Position numbers and translations under genes: made by a program
Part shown: positions 17,918 to 26,592 of the stretch, piece by piece
Layout: each line of letters starts with the position of its first letter
Numbering within the stretch: the stretch's first letter is position 1
The notes under the pieces: model-generated
Database searches by the model: none
What the model was told of the DNA's origin: nothing
Seen by the model: only the letters and a program-made list of their open reading frames with translations
Assembly: GCF_024623725.1 (NCBI RefSeq)
Contig: NZ_JANKHG010000001.1
Span: forward strand, 124,001-188,000
Source of the DNA: Limnobacter parvus
Lineage (GTDB): Bacteria; Pseudomonadota; Gammaproteobacteria; Burkholderiales; Burkholderiaceae_B
Reading direction: 5' to 3'
DNA length: 64,000 nt

Positions 17918-18553
17918 ATGAAGCACCAGAATCAGTCTGGCTTTTCCCTGCTCGAACTCGCAATTGCACTTGCTGTGCTTGCCATTCTCGCAGGCGGCGT
18001 ATTGAAAGGTCGCGAATTGCTGAACAGTGCACGGGTTCAAGCCACTTTGACCGACATCGCCAATCTTGAAACAGCACTTTCTGCATTTCAGGCGCGCTAC
18101 TCGGCACTACCCGGCGATTTTATTGCGGCCAACGCTGCAGGTTTGGGCACCGACGGGGGTAACGGCAACGGGCTGATTGAAGGCGACGAATCTTGTGACG
18201 TATTCACGCACTTGCAGTTGTCTGGCTTTATTCAGGGCGATTTCACGGCCGGAGCCGATGCAAGTGGCAATTGCACCCCGGCCAGCACCATGGAGAATCA
18301 GTTCAACGGGAATTACCTGCTCAGCAGCACATTGCAAGGCCCGAACTCGCGTGCCAACGCCATGACCCTGCAACTGGGTAATGCCGTGCCCGTAAGCCAA
18401 CTGGCGGAGATTGATCGCAAACTGGACGATGGCAATCCACTGCGGGGTGCAGTGCAGGTATTAAGTGGCGAAGAAGACATCTGCACAACCACCGATGGCA
18501 ATTGGGACGAAGTGGAAGGCGAGCCTTGTGCTGGTCTTTACATCATCCGTTGA
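17918..18553 (+). CDS. type IV prepilin-like protein, candidate major subunit
   Basis: A 211-residue prepilin. MKHQNQSG precedes FSLLELAIALAVLAILAGGVLKG, with Gly-1, Phe1 and Glu5 all canonical. After the N-terminal helix comes FQARYSALPGDF and an Asp/Gly/Asn-rich loop (GTDGGNGNGLIEGDE) that looks like a calcium-binding type, then four Cys. The LPGDF-plus-GNGNG pattern is common in proteobacterial pilin-like proteins of MSHA/T2S-like systems. It is the last gene of the operon and begins right after the preceding stop. Its size makes it the best candidate for the main filament subunit, but that is inference. Confidence 0.83.
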   Translation: MKHQNQSGFSLLELAIALAVLAILAGGVLKGRELLNSARVQATLTDIANLETALSAFQARYSALPGDFIAANAAGLGTDGGNGNGLIEGDESCDVFTHLQLSGFIQGDFTAGADASGNCTPASTMENQFNGNYLLSSTLQGPNSRANAMTLQLGNAVPVSQLAEIDRKLDDGNPLRGAVQVLSGEEDICTTTDGNWDEVEGEPCAGLYIIR

Positions 18554-18571
18554 AAGGCAAAGAATGCTTGA

Positions 18572-18595
18572 GGGCCGGAGAAGGACTACCGGCCC
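18572..18595. other. hairpin between convergent operons
   Basis: GGGCCGG (18572-18578) and CCGGCCC (18589-18595) form a perfect 7-base-pair stem in the 32-base gap between the last pilin gene and the convergent antiporter gene, running into the antiporter's last codons. Neither strand has a following T-tract, so a rho-independent terminator is not well supported. Confidence 0.4.
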
Positions 18596-20586
18596 AACGG
18601 CTTGCGCCCAAGAATTATTGCCTCTGCAAGGCTTAAGGCATCGGGCTGCCCCTTCAGCACCAAAATATCGCCCGATTCCAATTGTGTATCGGGCGACGGG
18701 TCGCCACCGCGGATACCACGCCTGCGAATGGCGCTGACTTCGATTTCCAGATCAAGAATACCAAGTTCAGCCAGACTTTTTCCAACCCCGCTGGCCCCAG
18801 GCTCCACAAACACGGAATGCAACCGAACCCACTGGTTCTCTGGGGTGTCTGCTTCATCGTCCACGCCTCGAAACACACCTCGAAACATTTGGTAACGAGA
18901 CTCCCGAATCGCGCGAATTTGCTTTACTACGCGCGAAACAGGCACGCCGAGCAACATTAGCGCTTGTGAACCCAACATCAGGCTGCCTTCCAGAATTTCA
19001 GGAACCACCTCGGTTGCCCCGGCGGCGATCAACTTTTCCAGGTCACTTTCATCGTAAGTACGCACCACGACGGGCACGTTCGGTGCCAAGGCACGTACTG
19101 CAATCAGCACCCGTTCGGCCGATTTGAATTCTGCGAAAGTGACAACCACGCAAGATGCTCGAAGCAAGCCTGCGGCAACCAGCGTTTCCCGTTTGGAGGC
19201 ATCGCCAAAAACAACCGAGTCGCCTGCCGCCGTGGCTTCACGAATGCGGTCAGGATCAAGATCCAAAGCCACATACTCCAAATCCTCACGATCCAGCAAA
19301 CGCGCCAGGTGTTGGCCGCTGCGCCCGAAGCCACAAACCAATACGTGCTTGGTGGTGGCCAAACTTTTCTGGGCGATTTGGTGAAGCTCAAGCGATTTTT
19401 GTAGCCATTCCTGACTTGAAAATCGAAGCACTATCCGGTCAGCGTGTTGAATCATGAAAGGCGCTGCCAACATGGAAAGAACCATACTTGCCGTAATGGT
19501 TTGCAACCAAGGATCGGGCACCAAACCAAATCCAGCCGAACCTGTGTTGGCCAACAATACGAAACCGAACTCACCAGCCTGCGCCAGGTAAATGCCGGTG
19601 CGCATTGCGGTGCCCATGTTGGCACCAAAAATTCGGGCAAGGGCCGCAATTAAAACCAGCTTGGCCAACACAGGCATCACCGCCAGCAAGATGACCCAAT
19701 ACCAGTTGTCAATGACGACCTGCGGATTCAACAACATGCCGGTGGTGACAAAAAACAAACCCAGCAACACGTCGCGGAACGGCTTGATGTCCTCCTCAAC
19801 CTGGTGTTTGTACTGGGTTTCTGCGATCAAAATACCCGCCAAAAAAGCGCCCAGCGCCAGGGAAAGTTCCGCAAGTTCGGTTAGCCACGCCAAGCCCAAA
19901 GTGATCAGCAACACATTCAGCACAAACAATTCTTGCGACTTGCTGCGCGCAACAAATGTCATCCACCAGTTCATCATGCGCTGGCCAAAAACCAGCATGA
20001 CGCCCAATACCAAAGCGGCCTTCACCACCGCAAGGCTCAAGGTTACGGTCAAGTTCTCAGCGTCTTGCCCCAGTGCTGGAATAATAATCAGCAGCGGTAC
20101 CACCGCCAAATCCTGAAACAATAGGATGCCCATGATTTGCCGGCCATGGGGCGAGTCCAGTTCCAGTCTTTCCGACAACAATTTGCTGACAATTGCAGTG
20201 GACGACATGGCGGCAGCGCCCGCCAGAACGAAGGCAGTGCTCAGTGGCACCTCAAGAAAATAACCCACCACCAAGCCAAGGCCCATCACGCCCAACATGG
20301 TCAAACTGACCTGAGCCATGCCAAGGCCGAACACCACCCGGCGCATGGCGTGCAATTTGGGAAGGCTGAATTCAAGGCCGATCGAGAACATCAAAAACAC
20401 CACACCGAACTCGGCAAGGTGGCGTGTTTCAGGTGTGTCAGGAACAATTCCGAATGAATAGGGACCAATCAGCGTGCCCGCAAAGAGATAGCCGAGCATG
20501 GCGGGCAGTTTCCAGTGACGGAACAGCGAGACCGCCAACACGGCGACCAGCATTAAGATCAAGGACAGCTCTAGGGCGTTGGGCAC
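18586..20586 (-). CDS. Kef-type monovalent cation:proton antiporter (CPA2 family)
   Basis: A 666-residue CPA2 antiporter. The first ~390 residues are a 12-13 helix Na/H-exchanger domain (for example GTLIGPYSFGIVPDT, FLMFSIGLEFSLPKL, AAAMSSTAIVSKLL). A cytosolic TrkA-N/RCK nucleotide-binding domain follows at about 410 with VLVCGFGRSGQHLARLL, and a TrkA-C domain at about 575-660. This is the layout of KefB/KefC, glutathione-gated K+ efflux proteins, but gating cannot be read from sequence and no KefF/KefG partner is adjacent. In E. coli this place beside kdsD is held by the unrelated exchanger YrbG. Confidence 0.88.
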   Translation of the reverse strand: MPNALELSLILMLVAVLAVSLFRHWKLPAMLGYLFAGTLIGPYSFGIVPDTPETRHLAEFGVVFLMFSIGLEFSLPKLHAMRRVVFGLGMAQVSLTMLGVMGLGLVVGYFLEVPLSTAFVLAGAAAMSSTAIVSKLLSERLELDSPHGRQIMGILLFQDLAVVPLLIIIPALGQDAENLTVTLSLAVVKAALVLGVMLVFGQRMMNWWMTFVARSKSQELFVLNVLLITLGLAWLTELAELSLALGAFLAGILIAETQYKHQVEEDIKPFRDVLLGLFFVTTGMLLNPQVVIDNWYWVILLAVMPVLAKLVLIAALARIFGANMGTAMRTGIYLAQAGEFGFVLLANTGSAGFGLVPDPWLQTITASMVLSMLAAPFMIQHADRIVLRFSSQEWLQKSLELHQIAQKSLATTKHVLVCGFGRSGQHLARLLDREDLEYVALDLDPDRIREATAAGDSVVFGDASKRETLVAAGLLRASCVVVTFAEFKSAERVLIAVRALAPNVPVVVRTYDESDLEKLIAAGATEVVPEILEGSLMLGSQALMLLGVPVSRVVKQIRAIRESRYQMFRGVFRGVDDEADTPENQWVRLHSVFVEPGASGVGKSLAELGILDLEIEVSAIRRRGIRGGDPSPDTQLESGDILVLKGQPDALSLAEAIILGRKPLGR

Positions 20587-20625
20587 GTTTAATGCTTAGG
20601 AAGTGAAGTGAAGTGGCATGCGCTT

Positions 20626-20634
20626 TGCTATACT
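20626..20634 (+). promoter_or_regulatory. extended -10 promoter of the kdsD-lpt-rpoN operon
   Basis: TG (20626-20627), one base, then TATACT (20629-20634) make an extended -10 element. No good -35 is seen, as is usual for extended -10 promoters. Transcription would start near 20641, downstream of an in-frame ATG at 20608, which supports placing the kdsD start at 20692. Confidence 0.55.
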
Positions 20635-20691
20635 GCCCTGATTCGAGAACAGTCTCAAGCTCCTTTGGGGCTAAGTCTATCAGGGTCCGCC

Positions 20692-21684
20692 ATGCCAACA
20701 ACACCGTCGAATATCGACAATCATGAATTTCTAGCCTTGGCCAGGGAAGCGCTGTCAATTGAAGCCAACGCAGTATCGGCTTTGGCTGACCGTCTGGACA
20801 CGCAGTTCGCCGACACAGTCCAATCCATTTTGAATTGCACTGGCCGGGTTATTCTGGTCGGCGTCGGGAAGTCTGGCCTGGTGGCCAAGAAAATTGCAGC
20901 CACTTTTGCCAGCACGGGCACGCCCTCTTTTTTCGTCCATGCCACGGAAGCCTCGCACGGCGACTTGGGCATGATTACCCACGACGACGTGGTCATTGCG
21001 CTGTCCAATTCAGGCAGCACCGAAGAACTGGTTGCGGTACTGCCTGCCATCACACGCCGCGGTGCCAAGATCGTGGCCATGACCGGCAAACTTGACTCTG
21101 CGCTGGCGCGCCAAGCAGACCTGGTTCTGGATTGTGGTGTAGAAAAGGAGGCCTGCCCTTTGAACCTGGCACCCACAGCCAGCACCACTGCTGCCTTGGC
21201 CATGGGTGACGCGCTGGCCGTGGTGGTTCTGAAAGCAAGGGGCTTCAGCGAAGAAGACTTTGCAATGTCGCACCCTGGCGGCAGCTTGGGCCGCAAATTG
21301 CTGACCCATGTCAGCGATGTAATGCGCAAGGGCGACCGAATCCCCAAAGTACCTCCTTCAGCCACCATCTCAAATGCCATTCTGGAAATTACCAAGAAGG
21401 GTTTGGGCATGACAGCTGTTACCTCACCTGACAACAGGCTCCTGGGCATATTCACCGATGGCGACTTGCGTCGCTTGATTGAACAGGGCCTCGATTTGCG
21501 GGGTTTGTCGGTTAGTGAGGTCATGAACAGTGCACCCAAAACCATCTCTGCCGAAAAACTGGCTGTTGAAGCGGTCCGCATGATGGAGGTGTGCCACATC
21601 AGCCAAGTGGTGGTAACCGACGAACAAAATCAAATCGTTGGTGCGCTGAATTTCCATGATCTGTTTGAAGCCAAGGTAGTGTAA
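20692..21684 (+). CDS. kdsD: arabinose-5-phosphate isomerase
   Basis: KdsD interconverts ribulose 5-phosphate and arabinose 5-phosphate, the first step toward KDO for LPS. The 330-residue product has an N-terminal SIS domain (VGVGKSGLVAKKIAATFASTG, ALSNSGSTEELV, HPGGSLGRKLL) and two C-terminal CBS domains (from about 210 and 275). The start chosen is the ATG at 20692, preceded by AGGG and downstream of the predicted promoter. The next gene starts on the last base of its stop (TAATG). The order kdsD-kdsC-lptC-lptA-lptB-rpoN is the conserved one. Confidence 0.95.
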   Translation: MPTTPSNIDNHEFLALAREALSIEANAVSALADRLDTQFADTVQSILNCTGRVILVGVGKSGLVAKKIAATFASTGTPSFFVHATEASHGDLGMITHDDVVIALSNSGSTEELVAVLPAITRRGAKIVAMTGKLDSALARQADLVLDCGVEKEACPLNLAPTASTTAALAMGDALAVVVLKARGFSEEDFAMSHPGGSLGRKLLTHVSDVMRKGDRIPKVPPSATISNAILEITKKGLGMTAVTSPDNRLLGIFTDGDLRRLIEQGLDLRGLSVSEVMNSAPKTISAEKLAVEAVRMMEVCHISQVVVTDEQNQIVGALNFHDLFEAKVV

Positions 21685-22211
21685 TGAACAACAAACCCAC
21701 CGCAGTTCAAGCTGCTTCACAGATCAAGTTAATGGGATTCGATGTCGATGGCACCCTGACCGACGGCGGGCTTTACTTCGGAAACGATGGCGAGACCATG
21801 AAGCGTTTTAGCGTATTCGATGGGCAAGGGCTTCGGCTTTTAATGGACCATGGCATCAAAGTGGTGTGGATCACGGCCAGATCAAGCACCATTGTTGAAA
21901 AGCGTGCCAAAGACCTGGGCATTTACCAGCTGGTGCAAGGCTGTAAAACCAAACTTCGCGCCTACGATGAAATACGCGAGTCGCTCGGCCTACAGTGGCA
22001 AGAATGTGGCTTTTTCGGCGACGACTGGCCAGATTACCCTGTGTTGCAACAGGTTGCCCTGGCAGCCACCACACCACACTCGCCCCAAGCCATGCAAAGC
22101 ACTGCAAACTGGATCAACACCCGCCCGCCCGGAGACGGCGCAGCGCGCGAGCTGTGTGATTTCATTTTGATGAACCAAGCGGGTTACAAAAACCCCTGGG
22201 AATCCCAGTGA
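21684..22211 (+). CDS. kdsC: 3-deoxy-D-manno-octulosonate 8-phosphate phosphatase
   Basis: KdsC is a HAD-superfamily phosphatase that removes the phosphate from KDO-8-phosphate. The 175-residue product shows motif I FDVDGTLTDGGLYF (nucleophile Asp and acid/base Asp), ITARSS as motif II, and GDDWPDYPVL as the magnesium-binding motif IV. Capless C0-type length matches the family. It overlaps the kdsD stop by one base and the lptC start by four, implying coupled translation. Confidence 0.95.
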   Translation: MNNKPTAVQAASQIKLMGFDVDGTLTDGGLYFGNDGETMKRFSVFDGQGLRLLMDHGIKVVWITARSSTIVEKRAKDLGIYQLVQGCKTKLRAYDEIRESLGLQWQECGFFGDDWPDYPVLQQVALAATTPHSPQAMQSTANWINTRPPGDGAARELCDFILMNQAGYKNPWESQ

Positions 22212-22795
22212 GACCTATCAGCGCTTTCTTCAACCTGATTTCGCAATTCATCCCGCTGCTGCTGACATTTCTCATGGCAGCGGCGTCGTACTGGTTTGCG
22301 GTTCAGTCTGAATTAAGCCTGTTCGGCACACAGGGAAAAGCCGACCCCACCACCAGTGATTACTATTTACGAAACTTTTCCGTACAAAGCCACAACCTCG
22401 CGGAAAACAAGTACTCCATCATTCGTAGCGAATTCGCAGAACACATCCCGCAAGGCAATGTCTGGAACATCGAAAAACCCGAGCTTGAGCAGTTTGAGCC
22501 TGCCAATGTGATGGTGAAAGCCAATGCGGACAAAGGCGTTTACCTGCTGGACGAGGATCAAATTTTCCTGAAAGAAAACGTGATCGTGAACAGCAACAAT
22601 GAAGGATTGACCACCACCCTGACCTCTGACGAAATGAAAGTCGACAACATTACCAACGAGATCTCAACCGACAAAAAAGTTCTGGTCGTCAGGCCCGGTC
22701 AAAGGTTTGAAGCACTGGGGGCTACCCTTAACAACGACACCGGCGAACTCACAGCGCAAGGTTCAGTCAAGTTTCGCTTAGAGGCAAAACAATGA
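22208..22795 (+). CDS. lptC: LPS export protein LptC
   Basis: LptC is the bitopic inner-membrane protein that passes LPS from LptBFG to LptA. The 195-residue product has one N-terminal transmembrane helix (FIPLLLTFLMAAASYWFAV) and a periplasmic beta-jellyroll with the pattern DYYLRNFSVQSHNLAENKY and NNEGLTTTLTSDEMKVDN. It begins with GTG overlapping the kdsC stop and ends overlapping lptA by 4 bases. LptF and LptG are not in the window. Sequence of this family is poorly conserved; synteny makes the call firm. Confidence 0.92.
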   Translation: MRPISAFFNLISQFIPLLLTFLMAAASYWFAVQSELSLFGTQGKADPTTSDYYLRNFSVQSHNLAENKYSIIRSEFAEHIPQGNVWNIEKPELEQFEPANVMVKANADKGVYLLDEDQIFLKENVIVNSNNEGLTTTLTSDEMKVDNITNEISTDKKVLVVRPGQRFEALGATLNNDTGELTAQGSVKFRLEAKQ

Positions 22796-23346
22796 AACTC
22801 ACACCATGGATTTCTGCAGCAACACTTGCAGGCATGCTCGCGATGGGTTCTGCTGCACAAGCCTTGCAATCAGACAAGCAACAGCCCACCACAATTGATG
22901 CCAACCAAATGACTTACAACGAAAAGTCCAACGTCAACGTGTTCAGCGGCAATGTGTTGCTGACACGCGGAAGCCTGGTCATTCGGGGCGACAAACTGAC
23001 CCTGACAGAACGCAGTGATGGCACACAGTTCGCCAAGGTTGAGGGCAAGCCCGCACGATTCAAACAACAGCGCGACTCTGAAACGCCTGGCGAGGTGTTG
23101 TTGATTAACGGCACAGGCAATTCTATTGAATTTGATGGTGACAAATCCATCGTCACTTTGACAGGCGGCGCCAGCATTCAGAAAAGCACCAATGGTCAAC
23201 TGACCGAGTCCATTTCGGGCAACAAAATCACTTACGAACAGAACACCGAGTTTTTGAATGTACTGGGCACGCCCGGCAAAACCGGCGGCTCTCGCGTTCA
23301 GGCCGTGATCAAGCCAAAAACCCAAGCTTCGGAACCAGCAAATTGA
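22792..23346 (+). CDS. lptA: periplasmic LPS bridge protein LptA
   Basis: LptA forms the periplasmic bridge that carries LPS to the outer membrane. The 184-residue product has a signal peptide ([13 protein letters not shown]) followed by the OstA-like domain: [48 protein letters not shown]. It lies between lptC and lptB with 4-base overlaps on both sides. Confidence 0.94.
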   Translation: MKLTPWISAATLAGMLAMGSAAQALQSDKQQPTTIDANQMTYNEKSNVNVFSGNVLLTRGSLVIRGDKLTLTERSDGTQFAKVEGKPARFKQQRDSETPGEVLLINGTGNSIEFDGDKSIVTLTGGASIQKSTNGQLTESISGNKITYEQNTEFLNVLGTPGKTGGSRVQAVIKPKTQASEPAN

Positions 23347-24101
23347 GCAACAACACCGCCGCACAAACACTGACTGGCCAAGGCCGCCTCCAGGCGCTTA
23401 GCCTGCGCAAAGCCTACCGCAGCAAACGGGTGATTGAAGACGTTTCCCTTCATGTTGACACCGGCGAAGTGGTGGGCTTGCTCGGCCCCAACGGCGCTGG
23501 CAAAACCACCTGTTTTTACATGATTGTAGGTTTGGTGGCTGCTGATGAAGGCAATATTTGCCTTGAAGGTCGTGACATCACGCTACAACCCATTCATGAG
23601 CGGGCCCGCGCAGGTTTGTCTTATTTGCCGCAAGAAGCGTCGGTTTTCCGGAAGTTAACAGTAGAAGACAACATACGTGCTGTGCTGGAAATTAATCCAC
23701 CGAAAGACAAAACAGTGGACCAGGCAGTCGAAGACCTTCTGAACGACCTGCAAATTACCCACATTCGCACCTCCCTGGCCGCATCGCTTTCAGGCGGTGA
23801 GCGCCGCCGACTTGAAATAGCGCGCGCACTGGGCAGCCAACCCAGATTCATTTTACTGGATGAACCTTTTGCTGGCGTTGATCCGATCGCCGTGCTGGAA
23901 ATTCAACGCATTGTTGCGTTTTTGAAGTCCAAAGGCATTGGCGTGCTGATTACCGATCACAACGTACGTGAAACACTGGGTATCTGCGACCGCGCTTACA
24001 TTATCAGCGCAGGTCGGGTTTTGGCCTCGGGCAGCCCCGAGCAAATCGTAAAAAACGACGACGTACGCCGGGTGTACCTCGGCGAACATTTCCGGATGTA
24101 A
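23343..24101 (+). CDS. lptB: LPS export ABC transporter ATPase LptB
   Basis: LptB is the ATPase that powers LPS extraction with LptF, LptG and LptC. The 252-residue product has Walker [10 protein letters not shown], signature [15 protein letters not shown], Walker [17 protein letters not shown] and the H-loop [10 protein letters not shown], all typical of LptB. The start is a TTG overlapping the lptA stop (TTGA); no ATG is available before the first conserved motifs. RpoN follows after 13 bases. Confidence 0.95.
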   Translation: MSNNTAAQTLTGQGRLQALSLRKAYRSKRVIEDVSLHVDTGEVVGLLGPNGAGKTTCFYMIVGLVAADEGNICLEGRDITLQPIHERARAGLSYLPQEASVFRKLTVEDNIRAVLEINPPKDKTVDQAVEDLLNDLQITHIRTSLAASLSGGERRRLEIARALGSQPRFILLDEPFAGVDPIAVLEIQRIVAFLKSKGIGVLITDHNVRETLGICDRAYIISAGRVLASGSPEQIVKNDDVRRVYLGEHFRM

Positions 24102-24114
24102 AGCTGAAAGCCGC

Positions 24115-25635
24115 ATGAAACAATCCCTTCAGCTTAAAGTTTCGCAAAACCTGACGCTTACGCCTCAGCTGCAACAATCCATTCGTTTGCTACAACTTTC
24201 CACGCTGGAATTGCAGCAGGAAATTCAGCAGGCGCTCGCCGAAAATCCCTTGCTTGAATTGGCCGACGAAGAAGCGATCGAGGGCGAACGCACCTTGAGT
24301 CTGGACAGTAGCAACGGTGAGTTGCATGAGCCCCAAGGAGACAACTTTGAGGCGGAACCCGATCCGCGTAAAGCCCCTGATCCTGTAAGCGATCAACAGG
24401 CTGAGCAAGACAACCAGAGTGAAGACATTGTTCAACGCGAAACCATCGATTCCATTCAGGACAACTGGGAAGGCGACTGGCGCGACAACAGCGGTGCTGG
24501 CGCCGATGGCGACGAAGAAAAACCAGGTCTGCAACTGGCTGCACCCGACAGCAGCCTCCACCAACACCTGATCGACCAATTGCGCATGACGCAGGCTTCC
24601 GAACGCGACAAAAATCTGGTGCTGTGGCTGATCGACTACCTGAGCGACGACGGTTACTTGACCGTGGAACTGGAAGACCTGTGGGAGACCCTGCAAGACG
24701 AACCTGACCTTGAATTCGAAGAACTCAGTGCCGCACTTCGCCTGCTGCAAAGCTTCGACCCATCCGGCGTGGGCGCGCGCAACGCGTCTGAATGCCTGAT
24801 GCTGCAGCTGGCCCAGCGCAAAGACATCACCAGCCAAGCCAGTCTTTACGCCAGCTGCCAAGCCATCATTCGCGACCACCTTGGCTTATTGGCCCAACGC
24901 GACTTCACCAAGCTGAAAAAAGCCTTGAACATTGAAGAAGACGCGCTGAAGCTTTGCCATCAGATCATTCGTTCGCTGGAACCCTTTCCGGGTGCCCGTT
25001 TCCGTCGAATTGACGATGACCATGTCGTGCCGGATGTCATTGTCAAAAAACTTAGCGGCCAGTGGCATGTTCAACTGAATCCTGATGTAATGCCAAAAAT
25101 TCGCATCAATGAAATGTATGCCTCCATCTTGCGGTCCCATCGAGGCCAAAGCGCACAACTTAGCGCCCACTTGCAAGAAGCACGCTGGCTGTTAAAAAAC
25201 GTCCAGCAGCGATTTGACACTATTTTACGGGTTAGCCAATCGATCGTTGAACGACAAATCGGCTACTTCAACCATGGCGAAATCGCAATGCAGCCCTTGG
25301 TTCTTAGAGAAATTGCCGACTTGTTGGGACTGCATGAATCGACCGTGTCAAGGGTCACCACGCAAAAATATATGTTGACGCCCTATGGGTTGGTTGAGCT
25401 AAAGTATTTCTTCGGGAGTCATGTTTCTACCGATTCAGGTGGTCAGGCTTCCAGCACGGCAATTCGTGCACTCATCAAGCAACTGATTTCTGCGGAGGAC
25501 GCCAAGCAGCCGATATCTGACAGCCAAATCGCCGACCTACTCGGTCAACAGGGCATCGTGGTCGCAAGACGCACGGTCGCTAAATACCGGGAATCACTGA
25601 AAATCCCCCCGGTGAACATGCGCAAGTCGCTTTAA
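24115..25635 (+). CDS. rpoN: RNA polymerase sigma-54 factor
   Basis: RpoN directs transcription from -24/-12 promoters that need an enhancer-binding ATPase. The 506-residue product has the Gln-rich region I ([26 protein letters not shown]), an acidic region II (about 60-135), the core-binding domain, and at the C-terminus the helix-turn-helix [14 protein letters not shown] and the RpoN box [10 protein letters not shown] that reads the -24 element. It sits between lptB and hpf, as in many proteobacteria. Confidence 0.97.
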   Translation: MKQSLQLKVSQNLTLTPQLQQSIRLLQLSTLELQQEIQQALAENPLLELADEEAIEGERTLSLDSSNGELHEPQGDNFEAEPDPRKAPDPVSDQQAEQDNQSEDIVQRETIDSIQDNWEGDWRDNSGAGADGDEEKPGLQLAAPDSSLHQHLIDQLRMTQASERDKNLVLWLIDYLSDDGYLTVELEDLWETLQDEPDLEFEELSAALRLLQSFDPSGVGARNASECLMLQLAQRKDITSQASLYASCQAIIRDHLGLLAQRDFTKLKKALNIEEDALKLCHQIIRSLEPFPGARFRRIDDDHVVPDVIVKKLSGQWHVQLNPDVMPKIRINEMYASILRSHRGQSAQLSAHLQEARWLLKNVQQRFDTILRVSQSIVERQIGYFNHGEIAMQPLVLREIADLLGLHESTVSRVTTQKYMLTPYGLVELKYFFGSHVSTDSGGQASSTAIRALIKQLISAEDAKQPISDSQIADLLGQQGIVVARRTVAKYRESLKIPPVNMRKSL

Positions 25636-25675
25636 CTGTTAAAGCTTCCCCCGCAGCAACGAAAGGAGATACCTT

Positions 25676-26005
25676 ATGAACTTGAACATCAATGGTCATC
25701 ATCTGGAAGTTACCCCAGCTATTCGAAACTACGTGATCGAGAAACTGGATCGGGTGAAAAGGCATTTTGACCATGTCATTGATGCTTCGGTGACCATTTC
25801 GGTCGTCAAACTTGTTCAAAGGGCAGATGTCACACTGCACGTTCGCGGCAAAGACATTCATGCCGAAGCTACGCACGAAAATCTTTACGCCGCCATTGAC
25901 GCGCTGGCCGACAAACTGGATCGGCAGGTGTTACGTCACAAAGACAAGCTAACCAACCACAACCACACCCCCTTGAAACACCAAGCGGTTGAAGAAGCTG
26001 AATAA
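25676..26005 (+). CDS. hpf: ribosome hibernation promoting factor
   Basis: A 109-residue HPF/RaiA-family protein that binds the 30S subunit and stabilises inactive ribosomes. It starts MNLNINGHHLEVTPAIRNYV and includes EKLDRVKRHFDHVIDASVTI and HAEATHENLYAAIDALADKLDRQVLRHKDK, the usual family pattern. It is the short form (no C-terminal dimerisation domain), so 100S formation would need RMF or another factor. AAAGGAG lies just upstream of the ATG. A terminator follows, separating it from ptsN. Confidence 0.94.
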   Translation: MNLNINGHHLEVTPAIRNYVIEKLDRVKRHFDHVIDASVTISVVKLVQRADVTLHVRGKDIHAEATHENLYAAIDALADKLDRQVLRHKDKLTNHNHTPLKHQAVEEAE

Positions 26006-26029
26006 ACCACTGTAATTTCAGGGAAAATC

Positions 26030-26063
26030 AAAAGGCGGAGTTCAATCCGCCTTTTCTGTTTTT
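26030..26063 (+). terminator. rho-independent terminator after hpf
   Basis: AAAAGGCGGA (26030-26039) and TCCGCCTTTT (26046-26055) make a perfect stem around a six-base loop, followed by a broken T-run (CTGTTTTT). It ends the kdsD-to-hpf transcription unit. Confidence 0.8.
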
Positions 26064-26069
26064 ATGGCG

Positions 26070-26075
26070 TATAAT
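26070..26075 (+). promoter_or_regulatory. candidate -10 box of the ptsN-hprK-rapZ unit
   Basis: A perfect TATAAT lies 41 bases before the ptsN ATG and directly after the hpf terminator. The -35 position coincides with the terminator stem (CCGCCT) and is a poor match, so an activator or another spacing may be involved. Confidence 0.45.
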
Positions 26076-26115
26076 CGGCCCCACGATTAAAGGCGGGTCC
26101 CAGGAATCAACAGCG

Positions 26116-26586
26116 ATGAACTTAATCGCAAATCTACTTCCACCATCCAACATCTTGTTGGATACACAGGTCACCAGCAAAAAGCGCGTGTTTGAACAAG
26201 CAGGCCTGGTCTTTGAAAACAACCAAGGCATCGCAAGGTCCAAGGTGTTTGACAGCCTCTTTGCGCGCGAACGTTTGGGCTCCACCGGCTTAGGTCAGCA
26301 AGTCGCGGTGCCGCACGGGCGCATCAAAGGGCTGCGCGAACCGATCGCATCTTTGGTGCGGGTTCAAGACCCGATTCCCTTTGATGCACCCGACGGCCAA
26401 CCCGTTAAGCTGCTCATGTTTTTACTGGTACCGGAAAGCGCAAACCAGCATCATCTGGATATACTGTCAGAACTGGCTCAAATGCTGTCCGACAAAGATT
26501 TCCGCGAGAAATTAATGACCGAAGCTGATCCCGGCGCCACGCACCAGCTTATCGCCAACTGGGAGCCTTACCAACCCGCGAGTTAA
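26116..26586 (+). CDS. ptsN: nitrogen PTS EIIA protein
   Basis: PtsN is the EIIA-Ntr terminal acceptor of the regulatory nitrogen phosphotransferase system; it acts on K+ homeostasis, stress and carbon/nitrogen balance rather than sugar uptake. The 156-residue product has the phosphorylatable His, H67 in QQVAVPHGRI, and the EIIA segment LMFLLVPESANQHHLDILSELAQML. It precedes hprK and rapZ. No EI-Ntr or NPr gene is in the window. Confidence 0.94.
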   Translation: MNLIANLLPPSNILLDTQVTSKKRVFEQAGLVFENNQGIARSKVFDSLFARERLGSTGLGQQVAVPHGRIKGLREPIASLVRVQDPIPFDAPDGQPVKLLMFLLVPESANQHHLDILSELAQMLSDKDFREKLMTEADPGATHQLIANWEPYQPAS

Positions 26587-26592
26587 ACGCCT

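Noticed and set aside
18556-18600. Terminator for the filament operon
   Set aside because: The stem is good but neither strand has a T-run, so it is reported only as a hairpin.
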